Below, in pieces: positions 1 through 7,173 of a stretch of 17,496 bases of DNA; positions within the stretch are counted from its first letter, which is position 1, and every line of letters starts with the position of its first letter. The stretch lies in the NCBI GenBank assembly GCA_029939445.1, contig JAOZSY010000022.1, forward strand, positions 3,141 through 20,636, written 5' to 3'. This DNA comes from Bacteroidales bacterium (GTDB lineage Bacteria; Bacteroidota; Bacteroidia; Bacteroidales; UBA1556). The notes below the pieces were generated by a model. It made no database searches and was not told the DNA's origin. It was given only the letters and a program-made list of their open reading frames with translations. Made by a program: the position numbers and the translations under genes.

Positions 1-873
1 TAAAGCAATTGAATCACCATTTCGATAAATAACATCATTTTGATTAAGCAACATTTGAAATCCCATTTGCTGCTCATAATCTACCATACGTTTTAATTCC
101 TTAAACTTTAGATCTGCGTTTTTCCATTTTAAGTAATCACCCATATCATGATTTCCAAGAATTGCATATTTACCATATCTGGGCTTAATATCTGCAAAAT
201 CAGAAATATAATCGTCCATCTCGTCGGCAATATTATTTACCATATCACCAGTAAATAAAACAATATCAGGCTTTTGGGCATCTAATAGCTTAAGTCCTTT
301 TAATACATCACTCCTATTTTTAAAACTTCCCAAATGCACATCCGAAATATGAGCTATCTTAAAACCTTCGAAACCCTTAGGTAAATCCTTAAAGTAGATT
401 GTAGTTTGACGAGCAACAAAATCACTCTTACCCCATATCATACCATATAAAACTAAGAAAAAGCTGACAACAGAAAGTCCTAATCCTATTTTTTGTACAA
501 TAAAACTTCGTTTAGGAATTCGACTTACTTTATAATTATTAGAATTACCAAATACCTTTTTTACAGCATAATAAAACCATTGAATTATTGCCAATATTAT
601 AAACACTATTCTTGGCACATATAATAAAGTGTATAGGCCAAAAAGAAAGAAAAAACTTCGAAATTTTACATAATCGTTACCTGGATAGCCTATATAGATA
701 AAGTGAATAATAAAGTATCCCAATAATACCACACTTATATAAACATAAGACTTCAGCACTATATTATAAATACCACTACTCCTAAGCCTATACATCATAA
801 GCTTTATACCATAATAATTTACAGTATCTATTAATAATGAAAACAATATTACACTAGCTATAAGTAAAAACAT
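1..873 (-). CDS. Membrane-anchored metallophosphoesterase (3' part missing at window edge)
   Basis: The frame is open from an ATG at 873 through base 1, giving 291 codons with no stop, so the C-terminal end lies outside the window. The N-terminal ~150 residues hold about four hydrophobic segments (roughly 1-20, 42-62, 72-100, 128-147). A calcineurin-like metallophosphoesterase domain follows, with metal-binding motifs SDVHLG (D178, H180), FTGD (D210) and GNHD (N241, H242, D243). This layout matches the YkuE/YaeI-type membrane phosphoesterases found widely in Bacteroidota; the family hydrolyses phosphoester bonds with a two-metal centre. The substrate cannot be read from sequence, although lipid-linked phosphates are plausible for a membrane-tethered enzyme with a catalytic domain after the last helix. 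The start sits 22 bases after the stop of the C1 peptidase gene on the same strand, with no terminator between, so the two are probably co-transcribed. The remaining histidine motifs expected near the C-terminus are out of view. Confidence 0.88.
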   Translation of the reverse strand, partial: MFLLIASVILFSLLIDTVNYYGIKLMMYRLRSSGIYNIVLKSYVYISVVLLGYFIIHFIYIGYPGNDYVKFRSFFFLFGLYTLLYVPRIVFIILAIIQWFYYAVKKVFGNSNNYKVSRIPKRSFIVQKIGLGLSVVSFFLVLYGMIWGKSDFVARQTTIYFKDLPKGFEGFKIAHISDVHLGSFKNRSDVLKGLKLLDAQKPDIVLFTGDMVNNIADEMDDYISDFADIKPRYGKYAILGNHDMGDYLKWKNADLKFKELKRMVDYEQQMGFQMLLNQNDVIYRNGDSIAL

Positions 874-895
874 ATTATTCTGGAATAACTATTTA

Positions 896-2068
896 TTATA
901 GTTTTAATTTCTTCTTTAGAGATTTTGGAAGAGCATCTTTATGAATCATAATAGCAACAGTTGCCATTCTTAAATATGAATCAGACATATTTAGATAACC
1001 TCCATTATCATTAGAATCATCCTTCCATGAGTTTTTTGTAACATAGTATAAAGTACCATTTTGATCTTTCAACAAACCTGTAAGGTGCATCAAATGATCG
1101 TCAGTAATAGTATAGTCATCAAAAGCATCCTGGCGTAATTGCTCGCTAACAACTTTCTCTGGAACTGGCTTCTCAAAGGAATACATGTTTTTCTTTAAAT
1201 CAGTTGCCGAAACATCTTCCCAACGACTTTGCTCTGTTCCTTGAAGGTTCTCTTTCTTTGATTCTGGCAATATTGCTAAAGCATTCTTATGAGAAAAACC
1301 TTTACTACTCACATCGCCATCCCAACAAACAGAATAACCCTGCTTTAATGCTGATTGAATAAGGCTCATCATTTCGTCTAGAGGAATATTATAATAATTA
1401 GCATAATTCCAATTATCTGGCACTTCTAATCTTATGGGCTGATAGTAGTCTTTGTACATATATGAAGTTATTTCAATATAATCATCAGAATTAAAACCAG
1501 TTTCTTTTACAAAATTTTGTGCTTGTTCCTCAAGTTCTGTTGCATCCCCTATATAAGAGTTCATCATTTGAGCAAAACCATTTTTCCATGCTTTAGAGAG
1601 ATGACCACTAGGATTTTTCTTCACATTATTTACAAAGCCATAAAGAACATTATCTAACTCCCCATGCACATGATTATCAAAACCAGGAATTATACCATTA
1701 TAGTTATCTTCGGTAATCATTCCATGATCTGCAATTACATCTAATACATCATGCGCTTGACCACCAGCACTAAAATTTGCTTTTCCATGCAAACGAACAT
1801 AGTTATCTGCTTTAGATTTATATGCATAATAAACAAAATAAATTTCTGATAAATCAATCTCCTTATCTGTAATACGCAGTACTTCTGTTTCTACATAAGA
1901 CGCTGTTGCATAGCTCCAACAAGTACCTGATTTATGTTGACTTTTCACAGGAGTAGTTGGCACCATAGCTATAGTATCAAACACAAAACCTATAGAATCG
2001 TTTTTCTCCTCTTGGGCATTTACCATACTTACCATAAGTAAAGCTATTAATAGTATTCCGATTTTCAT
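896..2068 (-). CDS. Secreted C1-family cysteine peptidase, bleomycin hydrolase / aminopeptidase C-like
   Basis: This 390-residue protein has a signal peptide (residues 1-18, basic start, hydrophobic core, cleavage after VNA). The papain-fold catalytic residues are all visible: Gln44 of the oxyanion hole and Cys50 in QHKSGTCWSYA, His325 in DDHLMHLTG, and Asn346 in TKNSW. The wide spacing between Cys and His and the KNSW-GGYLNM ending fit the bleomycin hydrolase/PepC branch (C1B) rather than plain papains. The family removes N-terminal residues from peptides. The signal peptide implies a periplasmic or exported enzyme, unlike the cytoplasmic PepC of lactic acid bacteria. The length is shorter than the ~450 residues typical of bleomycin hydrolases, mainly because the C-terminus stops soon after the Asn motif, at a lysine-rich tail. 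It is the first gene of a probable operon with the metallophosphoesterase, and a TATATTTG box lies 36 bases before the ATG. Confidence 0.9.
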   Translation of the reverse strand: MKIGILLIALLMVSMVNAQEEKNDSIGFVFDTIAMVPTTPVKSQHKSGTCWSYATASYVETEVLRITDKEIDLSEIYFVYYAYKSKADNYVRLHGKANFSAGGQAHDVLDVIADHGMITEDNYNGIIPGFDNHVHGELDNVLYGFVNNVKKNPSGHLSKAWKNGFAQMMNSYIGDATELEEQAQNFVKETGFNSDDYIEITSYMYKDYYQPIRLEVPDNWNYANYYNIPLDEMMSLIQSALKQGYSVCWDGDVSSKGFSHKNALAILPESKKENLQGTEQSRWEDVSATDLKKNMYSFEKPVPEKVVSEQLRQDAFDDYTITDDHLMHLTGLLKDQNGTLYYVTKNSWKDDSNDNGGYLNMSDSYLRMATVAIMIHKDALPKSLKKKLKL

Positions 2069-2104
2069 ATCTATATCTTAGAATTTATTTTTAATGTATA
2101 TGCG

Positions 2105-2112
2105 CAAATATA
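2105..2112 (-). promoter_or_regulatory. Candidate -7 promoter box for the C1 peptidase operon
   Basis: Minus-strand TATATTTG matches the Bacteroidota -7 consensus TAnnTTTG exactly and ends 36 bases before the ATG at 2068. No clear TTTG -33 box lies 19-21 bases further upstream. It is placed by motif and spacing only. Confidence 0.45.
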
Positions 2113-2160
2113 CATTTTTTATGTTCTTTAAATTGTACTATAGCAAAAAAGCTTTAGCAC

Positions 2161-2191
2161 AAAAAAAGGACAGAAATTAATCTGTCCTTTT
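2161..2191 (-). terminator. Rho-independent terminator after the thioredoxin operon
   Basis: A 10-bp perfect inverted repeat (2164-2173 with 2182-2191, core GGACAG/CTGTCC) has an 8-base loop. Read on the minus strand it is followed by a run of T residues (2167 down to 2161). It lies about 30 bases past the stop of the cytoplasmic thioredoxin gene and separates that unit from the peptidase operon. Confidence 0.8.
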
Positions 2192-2219
2192 CAATATCGT
2201 AATAATATTTATTAAAATA

Positions 2220-2576
2220 CTATTTTGCTAGCAATACATCATTAATAGCTTGTACTAAAGACTCTTTTGGTAATGCACCAACAGCCATCTGAGGTTGTCC
2301 TTCTTTAGGGCAAAACAACATTGATGGAATTGACTTGATACCGAAAGCTCCAGCTAATTCCTGCTCTACTTCTGTATTTACTTTATAAATATTTATTTTA
2401 CCAGCATATTCGTCTGATAATTCTTCCAAAATTGGAGCTACTTGCTTACATGGTTGACACCAGTCAGCATAGAAGTCAATAATACAAGGCAAATCACCTT
2501 CAAATTTCCAATCTTTATTCTCTTCGTAATTAAATACTTTCGCAAGGAAAGTTTGTTTTGATAATATCTCAGTCAT
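2220..2576 (-). CDS. Cytoplasmic thioredoxin-family protein with WCQPC active site
   Basis: This 118-residue single-domain thioredoxin fold has no signal peptide. The redox motif is W39-C40-Q41-P42-C43 within FYADWCQPCK, and the cis-proline loop SIPSMLF follows about 40 residues later. Both cysteines and the buried Asp of IIDFYADW are present, so thiol-disulfide exchange is expected. Gln replaces the usual Gly in the CGPC motif, a change that in this fold can shift redox potential; the effect here is inference. The protein aligns along its whole length with the C-terminal ~110 residues of the lipoprotein encoded just upstream (shared VF-Y, IIDFYADWC, SIPS-LF, EGQPQM), so the two are tandem paralogues. 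The 42-base gap and the terminator beyond 2220 suggest one transcript. Housekeeping TrxA would usually carry WCGPC, so this may be an accessory thioredoxin. Confidence 0.9.
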   Translation of the reverse strand: MTEILSKQTFLAKVFNYEENKDWKFEGDLPCIIDFYADWCQPCKQVAPILEELSDEYAGKINIYKVNTEVEQELAGAFGIKSIPSMLFCPKEGQPQMAVGALPKESLVQAINDVLLAK

Positions 2577-2592
2577 TATTTCTATTTTTAAA

Positions 2593-2609
2593 ATCTGTTA
2601 TTTACAGAT
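2593..2609 (-). other. Small hairpin between the two thioredoxin genes
   Basis: The arms ATCTGT (2593-2598) and ACAGAT (2604-2609) are 6 bp long around a 5-base AT loop. On the minus strand the hairpin is followed by TTTTA, inside the 42-base intercistronic gap. It is too short to call a full terminator; a partial attenuator or an mRNA processing/stability structure setting the ratio of the two proteins is possible. Confidence 0.3.
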
Positions 2610-2618
2610 CATTTGTTA

Positions 2619-3191
2619 CTATTTATTTAATAAATTATTGTCAATTATTCTACTTAAATCAGCAGCAGGAATCAATCCAGCTTGCATTTGAGGTTGTCCT
2701 TCAATAGGAATGAACAAAATACTTGGTATAGATCTAATTCCAAAGACGCCTCCTGATAACTCTTTTTCTTCATCAGTATTTATTTTATAGAAATTAACTT
2801 GTCCTTTATATTTAATAGCCAATTCCTCCATTATAGGACTTAGCTTTTTACAAGGACCACACCAATCAGCATAGAAATCAATAATTGCAGGTTTAGTACC
2901 CTTATAAACCCATTTTTGCGGATTTGCTTTATAGTCAAACACTTCAGCTATAAAGGTTTCTGTATTTATATGTTTTACTTTACCATTATTGTCAATCTCT
3001 CCTGCAACATTGGCAGTAGATATTGTTTCTTCTAATACAACTGTTTTTTCTACACTAATTTCTTCTGCTATATTTGCCTCAACTTTAACTTCAGAATTAT
3101 CAACTGTTGCTTCAGCATCTACATTATTACATGAACTTAAGCCACAGAATAATGTTCCTGCTAATATTACTGATAAAAACTTATTCTTCAT
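2619..3191 (-). CDS. Lipoprotein thioredoxin (WCGPC), probably periplasm-facing
   Basis: This 190-residue protein starts with a lipoprotein signal peptide whose lipobox LSSC puts the lipidated cysteine at residue 21. Residues ~22-75 form an acidic, Val/Glu/Thr-rich low-complexity linker. Residues ~76-190 form a thioredoxin domain with W110-C111-G112-P113-C114 and the cis-proline loop SIPSILF. Residues after Cys21 are NNVDAE, without an obvious double aspartate. The arrangement implies a redox domain tethered to a membrane and facing the periplasm, where it could reduce or shuffle disulfides in exported proteins; the partner is unknown. Unlike many Bacteroidota periplasmic thioredoxins (TlpA/ResA-like), the domain is classical Trx, closest in this window to its downstream neighbour. 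It is the first gene of the two-gene unit. The ATG has no competing in-frame start that would preserve the signal sequence. Confidence 0.88.
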   Translation of the reverse strand: MKNKFLSVILAGTLFCGLSSCNNVDAEATVDNSEVKVEANIAEEISVEKTVVLEETISTANVAGEIDNNGKVKHINTETFIAEVFDYKANPQKWVYKGTKPAIIDFYADWCGPCKKLSPIMEELAIKYKGQVNFYKINTDEEKELSGGVFGIRSIPSILFIPIEGQPQMQAGLIPAADLSRIIDNNLLNK

Positions 3192-3226
3192 ATTAATTGC
3201 TTCTTTATTTGTTTAATAATTAGCCG

Positions 3227-3234
3227 CGAAAATA
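3227..3234 (-). promoter_or_regulatory. Candidate -7 box for the thioredoxin operon
   Basis: Minus-strand TATTTTCG differs by one base from TAnnTTTG and ends 35 bases before the lipoprotein thioredoxin ATG, a spacing like that of other boxes here. It is weak support on its own. Confidence 0.3.
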
Positions 3235-3278
3235 GTCTTTTTATTTTAATTTAGCGCTTAAATATCACTAATTATATT

Positions 3279-3286
3279 TACTTTTG
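3279..3286 (+). promoter_or_regulatory. Candidate -7 box for the zinc-ribbon gene
   Basis: Plus-strand TACTTTTG is an exact TAnnTTTG match, 45 bases before the ATG at 3332. With the minus-strand box at 3227-3234 it would make the 140-base gap a divergent promoter region. Confidence 0.4.
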
Positions 3287-3331
3287 CAAAATCGAAAGTA
3301 ATATAGTTTATTATCAGTATTTTACATTTTT

Positions 3332-3766
3332 ATGTTAACAATTTTTGGCGAAATAAGTATTAAAGAATTTCATTCATTTTTCAATGACGAAGAAAAATGC
3401 TTGGCATTTCTTGCAAAACAGAAATGGGAAGATGGCTTTATTTGTAAAAATTGTGGTCATACTCATTATTGTAAAGGCAAGACTGCCTTCTCACGTCGGT
3501 GTACAAAATGCAAAAAAGATGAATCAGCAACTGCCAATACAATATTTCATAGATGCAGGATTTATCTTCCTGACGCTTTTAAGATAGCACATTTGGTGTG
3601 CTCGGACCCAAAAGTACCTTCCATAGAATTGTCAACTACTGTGGACTTACGCCAAATGACTTGTTGGAAATTTAAAAAGAAAGTAACCCAGTGTATTGAT
3701 GCAAGAACTGATGTAAGCAATGAAGGCAAAATACAATTAAAAGAGGTAATAATGGGAATAGAATAA
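3332..3766 (+). CDS. IS1595-type transposase N-terminal fragment: zinc ribbon plus helix-turn-helix, no DDE domain
   Basis: This 144-residue protein has a zinc ribbon with paired cysteines C38/C41 (ICKNC) and C57/C60 (CTKC). It continues with SATANTIFHRCRIYLPDAF, typical of the IS1595/ISXO2 transposase N-terminus, and then a helix-turn-helix-like stretch (~95-115, SIELSTTVDLRQMTCWKFKKK). Full-length transposases are about twice this length, because a DDE nuclease domain opens with a motif like VDEFVxGG. Here the corresponding place reads LKEVIMGIE and then stops, so the first catalytic Asp is replaced by Lys and the whole catalytic domain is absent. It cannot transpose by itself. It may be a decayed insertion remnant, or a retained DNA-binding protein, because the reading frame is intact and preceded by a good promoter box. 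I saw no terminal inverted repeats or target duplications around it. Confidence 0.72.
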   Translation: MLTIFGEISIKEFHSFFNDEEKCLAFLAKQKWEDGFICKNCGHTHYCKGKTAFSRRCTKCKKDESATANTIFHRCRIYLPDAFKIAHLVCSDPKVPSIELSTTVDLRQMTCWKFKKKVTQCIDARTDVSNEGKIQLKEVIMGIE

Positions 3767-3833
3767 ATCTAATTATTTAAAACTAAAGTGCTAGTTTTGT
3801 ATCATAAATCATACTAGAATATTATAATACATT

Positions 3834-4256
3834 ATGAAAACAATACATTATATTTCACTGATTTTAGGAATGGCTATATTGCTTTTCTCAGCATGTGACC
3901 CAGGTGTAAGCTATAGTAAAGTTATACAAAACAATTCAAAGTATGATATTTCTTTATATACTGACACTGCGTATACAGAAACATATGCTATGTATAATTT
4001 TGATACTATAGTTATTGAAAAGCACAGCATTGTTGTTATTGCTAGCGAACAAGGTATTGGTACAACTAATGGTTTTAGTTCCTGTTGTATATTTAATGAT
4101 TCTCTTAATTACAAAATAATAGGTTTTGACAGTTTGTATCTTAATTTGGATTTGAATGACTGCTCAAATTGGGTGTTTGACGTAATTGATAAGTCAGCTG
4201 GAGGCGGAGGAGTATGCGAATGTAGAATTAAAATTACTGATTCGATGATTAAATAG
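3834..4256 (+). CDS. Small cysteine-containing lipoprotein of unknown function
   Basis: I do not recognise a named family for this 140-residue protein. Residues 1-21 form a lipoprotein signal peptide with lipobox FSAC, lipidated at Cys21 and followed by DPG. The mature part is predicted to be mostly beta strand (alternating hydrophobic/polar residues, e.g. KYDISLYTDT and DTIVIEKHSIVVIAS). It carries five further cysteines: a CC pair in FSSCCIF, one in LNDCSNW and two in VCECRI after a GGGG stretch. These could form disulfides in the periplasm or at the surface. It sits 67 bases after the zinc-ribbon gene on the same strand. The two may share a transcript, but nothing links their functions. 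The start is supported by the signal peptide beginning at MKTIHYI. Confidence 0.75.
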   Translation: MKTIHYISLILGMAILLFSACDPGVSYSKVIQNNSKYDISLYTDTAYTETYAMYNFDTIVIEKHSIVVIASEQGIGTTNGFSSCCIFNDSLNYKIIGFDSLYLNLDLNDCSNWVFDVIDKSAGGGGVCECRIKITDSMIK

Positions 4257-4394
4257 TGCCTTCTCAATGCTAATTATTAATAGTTATATATATATCATTA
4301 TCATTTGTCAGTATAAGCAATTCAAGAGTTTTCTTAAGAATAAGAAATAGCATTACAACTTTCTAATAAATTACAACTCTAGCAATTAATTCAT

Positions 4395-4402
4395 TATTTT
4401 TG
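4395..4402 (+). promoter_or_regulatory. Candidate -7 box for the outer membrane barrel gene
   Basis: TATTTTTG is an exact TAnnTTTG match and ends 27 bases before ATG 4430. It overlaps the TTG at 4400, so that TTG would lie at or upstream of the transcription start and cannot be the start codon if the box is used. Confidence 0.5.
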
Positions 4403-4429
4403 CTTTACATTACCAAAACAAAGAAATTG

Positions 4430-5605
4430 ATGCGCAAGTTTATTATAGTTATGCTACTATTAATGATTAGCTCTATTTTGTATTCGCAAGATGATAACAA
4501 AAAATGGTCGCTTTATGGCTATACATCATTTATGAATACAAACAGTTTTGATAGTATTTCAAATAAATGGCTAATAGACAACCAACTGCACAATAGAACT
4601 AACTTCAACTATTTTTTTAATAACAATCTAACATTTACTGCTCAGCTCAGAACTAGGTTTATTTATGGCAATTCTGTTCTTCTAATTCCAAATTATGACA
4701 ATCTAATTGAAACAGAGACTGGTTATCTAAATATGAATACTAATATAATAAGTGAGCAGAATTTTTTACTTAATATTAATATGGATAGACTTTTCTTTAA
4801 ATATACAAACGGAGATTGGGATATATCACTAGGTCGTCAGAGAATAAACTGGGGACGAACATTAATTTGGAACCCAAACGACATTTTCAATACATACTCA
4901 TATTTTGATTTTGATTATACCGAAAAACCTGGTAGTGATGCACTGCGAATACAATATTATACTGGCGCAGCCTCTTCCATTGAGTTTGCCTCATCAGTAA
5001 ATTACGAAAAAAGGTTAACCGCTGCGGCAAAATTACTTGTAAATAAATGGAATTACGATTGGCAGTTCATTCTAGGTGAGATGGAGCAAAGAGATTATAT
5101 AGCAGGCTTTGGTTGGGCTGGTGCTCTCAAAAGCATCGGATTTAGAGGAGAGGCTACTTATTTTCATCCAATTAATGCAAATGATACAACAAGAGAAGCA
5201 TCCATAAGTGCAACAGCATCTTTTGACTATACATTCAGGAATTCTCTAAATATAATGGTTCAGGCATTATATACTAAAATCACAAAAGATAATCCAATTT
5301 CTGATTTTTCTACTTTCTATTCTTCAAATTTAAATGCTAAATACCTTTCTTTCTCGCCTTGGAATATGTTTGTAAATGCAAAATACCCCATTACTCCATT
5401 GCTAAATATATCACTTGGCGGCATGTATTATCCTGATGCAAATAGTGTATTTATTAATCCAAGTATTGATTATTCACTTTCTGACAATCTCGAATTTAGT
5501 TTTGTATATCAGTATTTTAAAGGTAAGGTGCCAGATCCTATTACTGGCTTAACAGCGAAAAAACAGTTTAATTTTGCTTTCTTAAGGTTGAAGATGAGTT
5601 ATTAA
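4430..5605 (+). CDS. Outer membrane beta-barrel protein, porin-like (DUF1302-like appearance)
   Basis: The protein has 391 residues from ATG 4430. The frame is open further upstream to a TTG at 4400, but the signal peptide (MRKFIIVMLLLMISSILYSQ) begins at 4430 and a promoter-like box covers the TTG, so I chose the ATG. The mature protein is made of alternating-residue beta strands with many aromatic girdle residues, and ends in a strand closing with Tyr, as expected for BAM-inserted barrels. The conserved-looking block GRQRINWGRTLIWNPNDIFN (from residue ~135) followed by DFDYTEKPGSDALR resembles the NWG...NP-D motif of DUF1302/alginate-export-like barrels; this family link is from memory and tentative. 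It would sit in the outer membrane as a channel or export protein, substrate unknown. It is convergent with the MATE gene, with a 33-base gap and no obvious terminator. Confidence 0.75.
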   Translation: MRKFIIVMLLLMISSILYSQDDNKKWSLYGYTSFMNTNSFDSISNKWLIDNQLHNRTNFNYFFNNNLTFTAQLRTRFIYGNSVLLIPNYDNLIETETGYLNMNTNIISEQNFLLNINMDRLFFKYTNGDWDISLGRQRINWGRTLIWNPNDIFNTYSYFDFDYTEKPGSDALRIQYYTGAASSIEFASSVNYEKRLTAAAKLLVNKWNYDWQFILGEMEQRDYIAGFGWAGALKSIGFRGEATYFHPINANDTTREASISATASFDYTFRNSLNIMVQALYTKITKDNPISDFSTFYSSNLNAKYLSFSPWNMFVNAKYPITPLLNISLGGMYYPDANSVFINPSIDYSLSDNLEFSFVYQYFKGKVPDPITGLTAKKQFNFAFLRLKMSY

Positions 5606-5638
5606 AGAAATCACCTCATTACAATGCTAGTAACAATC

Positions 5639-6982
5639 CTAATGTTTAATAATTCCTTTCTTTTTCCATTTACCAGAAAGAAAGTACACTAGTGACGCTA
5701 AGAAACCAAAGGTCCAAGCTATGGGAATGCCCCACCAAATACCATCAGACCCTAAGCCTATTTCTGGCCTTGAAAGATAGTATGAAATAGGAATTCGAAG
5801 TATCCATAATGCAAAAAGAGTTATAAACATAGGTATCAGGGTATCTCCAGCACCTCTCAACAAACCTTGAGTTACAAACATTGCAGAGAATAGCACATAG
5901 AAGCTACTTACAATTACCAAATAATTATACCCAATTTCGATTACATTTGGATCTGTAGAAAACAGCATAATAAGCTCTCTACCGAAGAAGTACATAAGTA
6001 CTGAAACCAATATCGACATAATTGAAGAAAAAAGTAGTGTAATTTTATAGCCTTGTTTTATTCTATCAATCTTATTAGCTCCAAGATTTTGACCAACAAA
6101 AGTAGCCAAAGCAGAAGCAAATGCCATTGCCGACATAGAAGCAAAAGAATCTAACCTACTAGCGGCCGTAAAAGCAGCAATAGTATCTGTTCCAAAGTCA
6201 TTTACAATACGCATAATAGCAATCATACCAAGGGCTACAAAACTTTGTTGTAAACCTGTAGGCAAACCTATCTTCAAGCTTTTAATAAGTATATCAAAAT
6301 CTACTACCAAATTCTTAAAACTAAACTTTATAAGTGATGAGCCTCTATTTAAATAAACACCTGCGCCAATAAAACTAACTGCTTGAGATATTACACTAGC
6401 ATAGGCAACACCAGCAATTCCCCAATGAAATACTAATACAAATAAAAGGTCAAGTACAATATTCAACACTGTAGATACTATAGTGAAGTATAAAGGTGTT
6501 TTAGAATCTCCCATACCACGCAATATTGCGTTTGTACCAAAAAACCCAAACATAGCAACCATTCCCCCAAGATAAATCTGAAGATATAATGTTGCATCAT
6601 CTAGCAATTCTGCTGGAAGTTTAAGCAACTCAAAAATATCTCTTGCAAAATAAACTCCCAAAAATGAGAAAAAGATAGATGTTACTAAGACAAATGCATA
6701 AAAGGTATTTATGGCTTTGACAACATTATCGAACTGCTTTGCTCCATAATATTGTGAAATAACCACAGATATACCTGATGAAACACCAATGAGTAACGAA
6801 ATTGCAACAAAAATCACAGGAAACGACGCTCCTACTGCAGCAAGTGCTTCTTTACCTATATAATTCCCCACAACTATACTATCTATAACATTGTATAATT
6901 GTTGAAATAAAGTACCCGCTAATAATGGCAATGAAAACAAGAGGATATTCTTACCTACACTACCTTTTGTTAAATCTTGCAA
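5639..6982 (-). CDS. MATE-family multidrug/metabolite efflux transporter, TTG start
   Basis: This 447-residue inner membrane protein has about 12 hydrophobic helices in two similar halves, the usual MATE length. The N-terminus (LFSLPLLAGTLFQQLYNVID followed by VVGNYIGKEALAAVGAS) is characteristic of the DinF/NorM-like MATE group, and the second half repeats the pattern from about residue 230 (KIGLPTGLQQSFVALG). MATE proteins export cationic drugs or metabolites in exchange for Na+ or H+; the substrate is not predictable here. The first codon is TTG (6980-6982). No in-frame ATG or GTG gives a better N-terminus, and a TACATTTG box 26 bases upstream leaves no room for a longer protein. The gene appears monocistronic and divergent from the small barrel gene at 7174. 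Confidence 0.93.
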   Translation of the reverse strand: MQDLTKGSVGKNILLFSLPLLAGTLFQQLYNVIDSIVVGNYIGKEALAAVGASFPVIFVAISLLIGVSSGISVVISQYYGAKQFDNVVKAINTFYAFVLVTSIFFSFLGVYFARDIFELLKLPAELLDDATLYLQIYLGGMVAMFGFFGTNAILRGMGDSKTPLYFTIVSTVLNIVLDLLFVLVFHWGIAGVAYASVISQAVSFIGAGVYLNRGSSLIKFSFKNLVVDFDILIKSLKIGLPTGLQQSFVALGMIAIMRIVNDFGTDTIAAFTAASRLDSFASMSAMAFASALATFVGQNLGANKIDRIKQGYKITLLFSSIMSILVSVLMYFFGRELIMLFSTDPNVIEIGYNYLVIVSSFYVLFSAMFVTQGLLRGAGDTLIPMFITLFALWILRIPISYYLSRPEIGLGSDGIWWGIPIAWTFGFLASLVYFLSGKWKKKGIIKH

Positions 6983-7008
6983 CTTTAATAAATTTATTAT
7001 TAATACTG

Positions 7009-7016
7009 CAAATGTA
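7009..7016 (-). promoter_or_regulatory. Candidate -7 box for the MATE gene
   Basis: Minus-strand TACATTTG is an exact TAnnTTTG match ending 26 bases before the TTG start at 6982. It supports the non-ATG start by limiting the transcript's 5' end. Confidence 0.5.
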
Positions 7017-7173
7017 GTATTAACATTGTTTCCTTTTTACATTATTAATACGATATTAATTTACTAGAAATATAAAAATCTAAATGAATATAACTTGTAT
7101 ATATTATTGATTAGATTTTTATATATTTTAGCATTCTGAAAACATAAATAATAAATCAATAACTAAACATATA

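Noticed and set aside
2989..3216. Plus-strand open frame opposite the lipoprotein thioredoxin
   Set aside because: It lies entirely antisense to a well-supported gene, has Ser/Thr/Val-rich mirror-image composition, and shows no domain.
3384..3587. Second plus-strand frame inside the zinc-ribbon gene
   Set aside because: It is a shifted frame of a gene with a clear zinc ribbon in the other frame and has no motif of its own.
3779..3798. Hairpin AAAACTA/TAGTTTT after the zinc-ribbon gene as a terminator
   Set aside because: The 7-bp stem has only one G-C pair and no separate T-run, so I could not separate it from chance in AT-rich DNA.
4400..4429. TTG at 4400 as the start of the barrel protein
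   Set aside because: It adds ten charged residues in front of a proper signal peptide and overlaps the promoter-like box; ATG 4430 fits better.
5656..5684. CTTTCTTT/AAAGAAAG inverted repeat at the end of the MATE gene as a shared terminator
   Set aside because: It lies inside the coding sequence in Lys codons and has no T-run on either strand.
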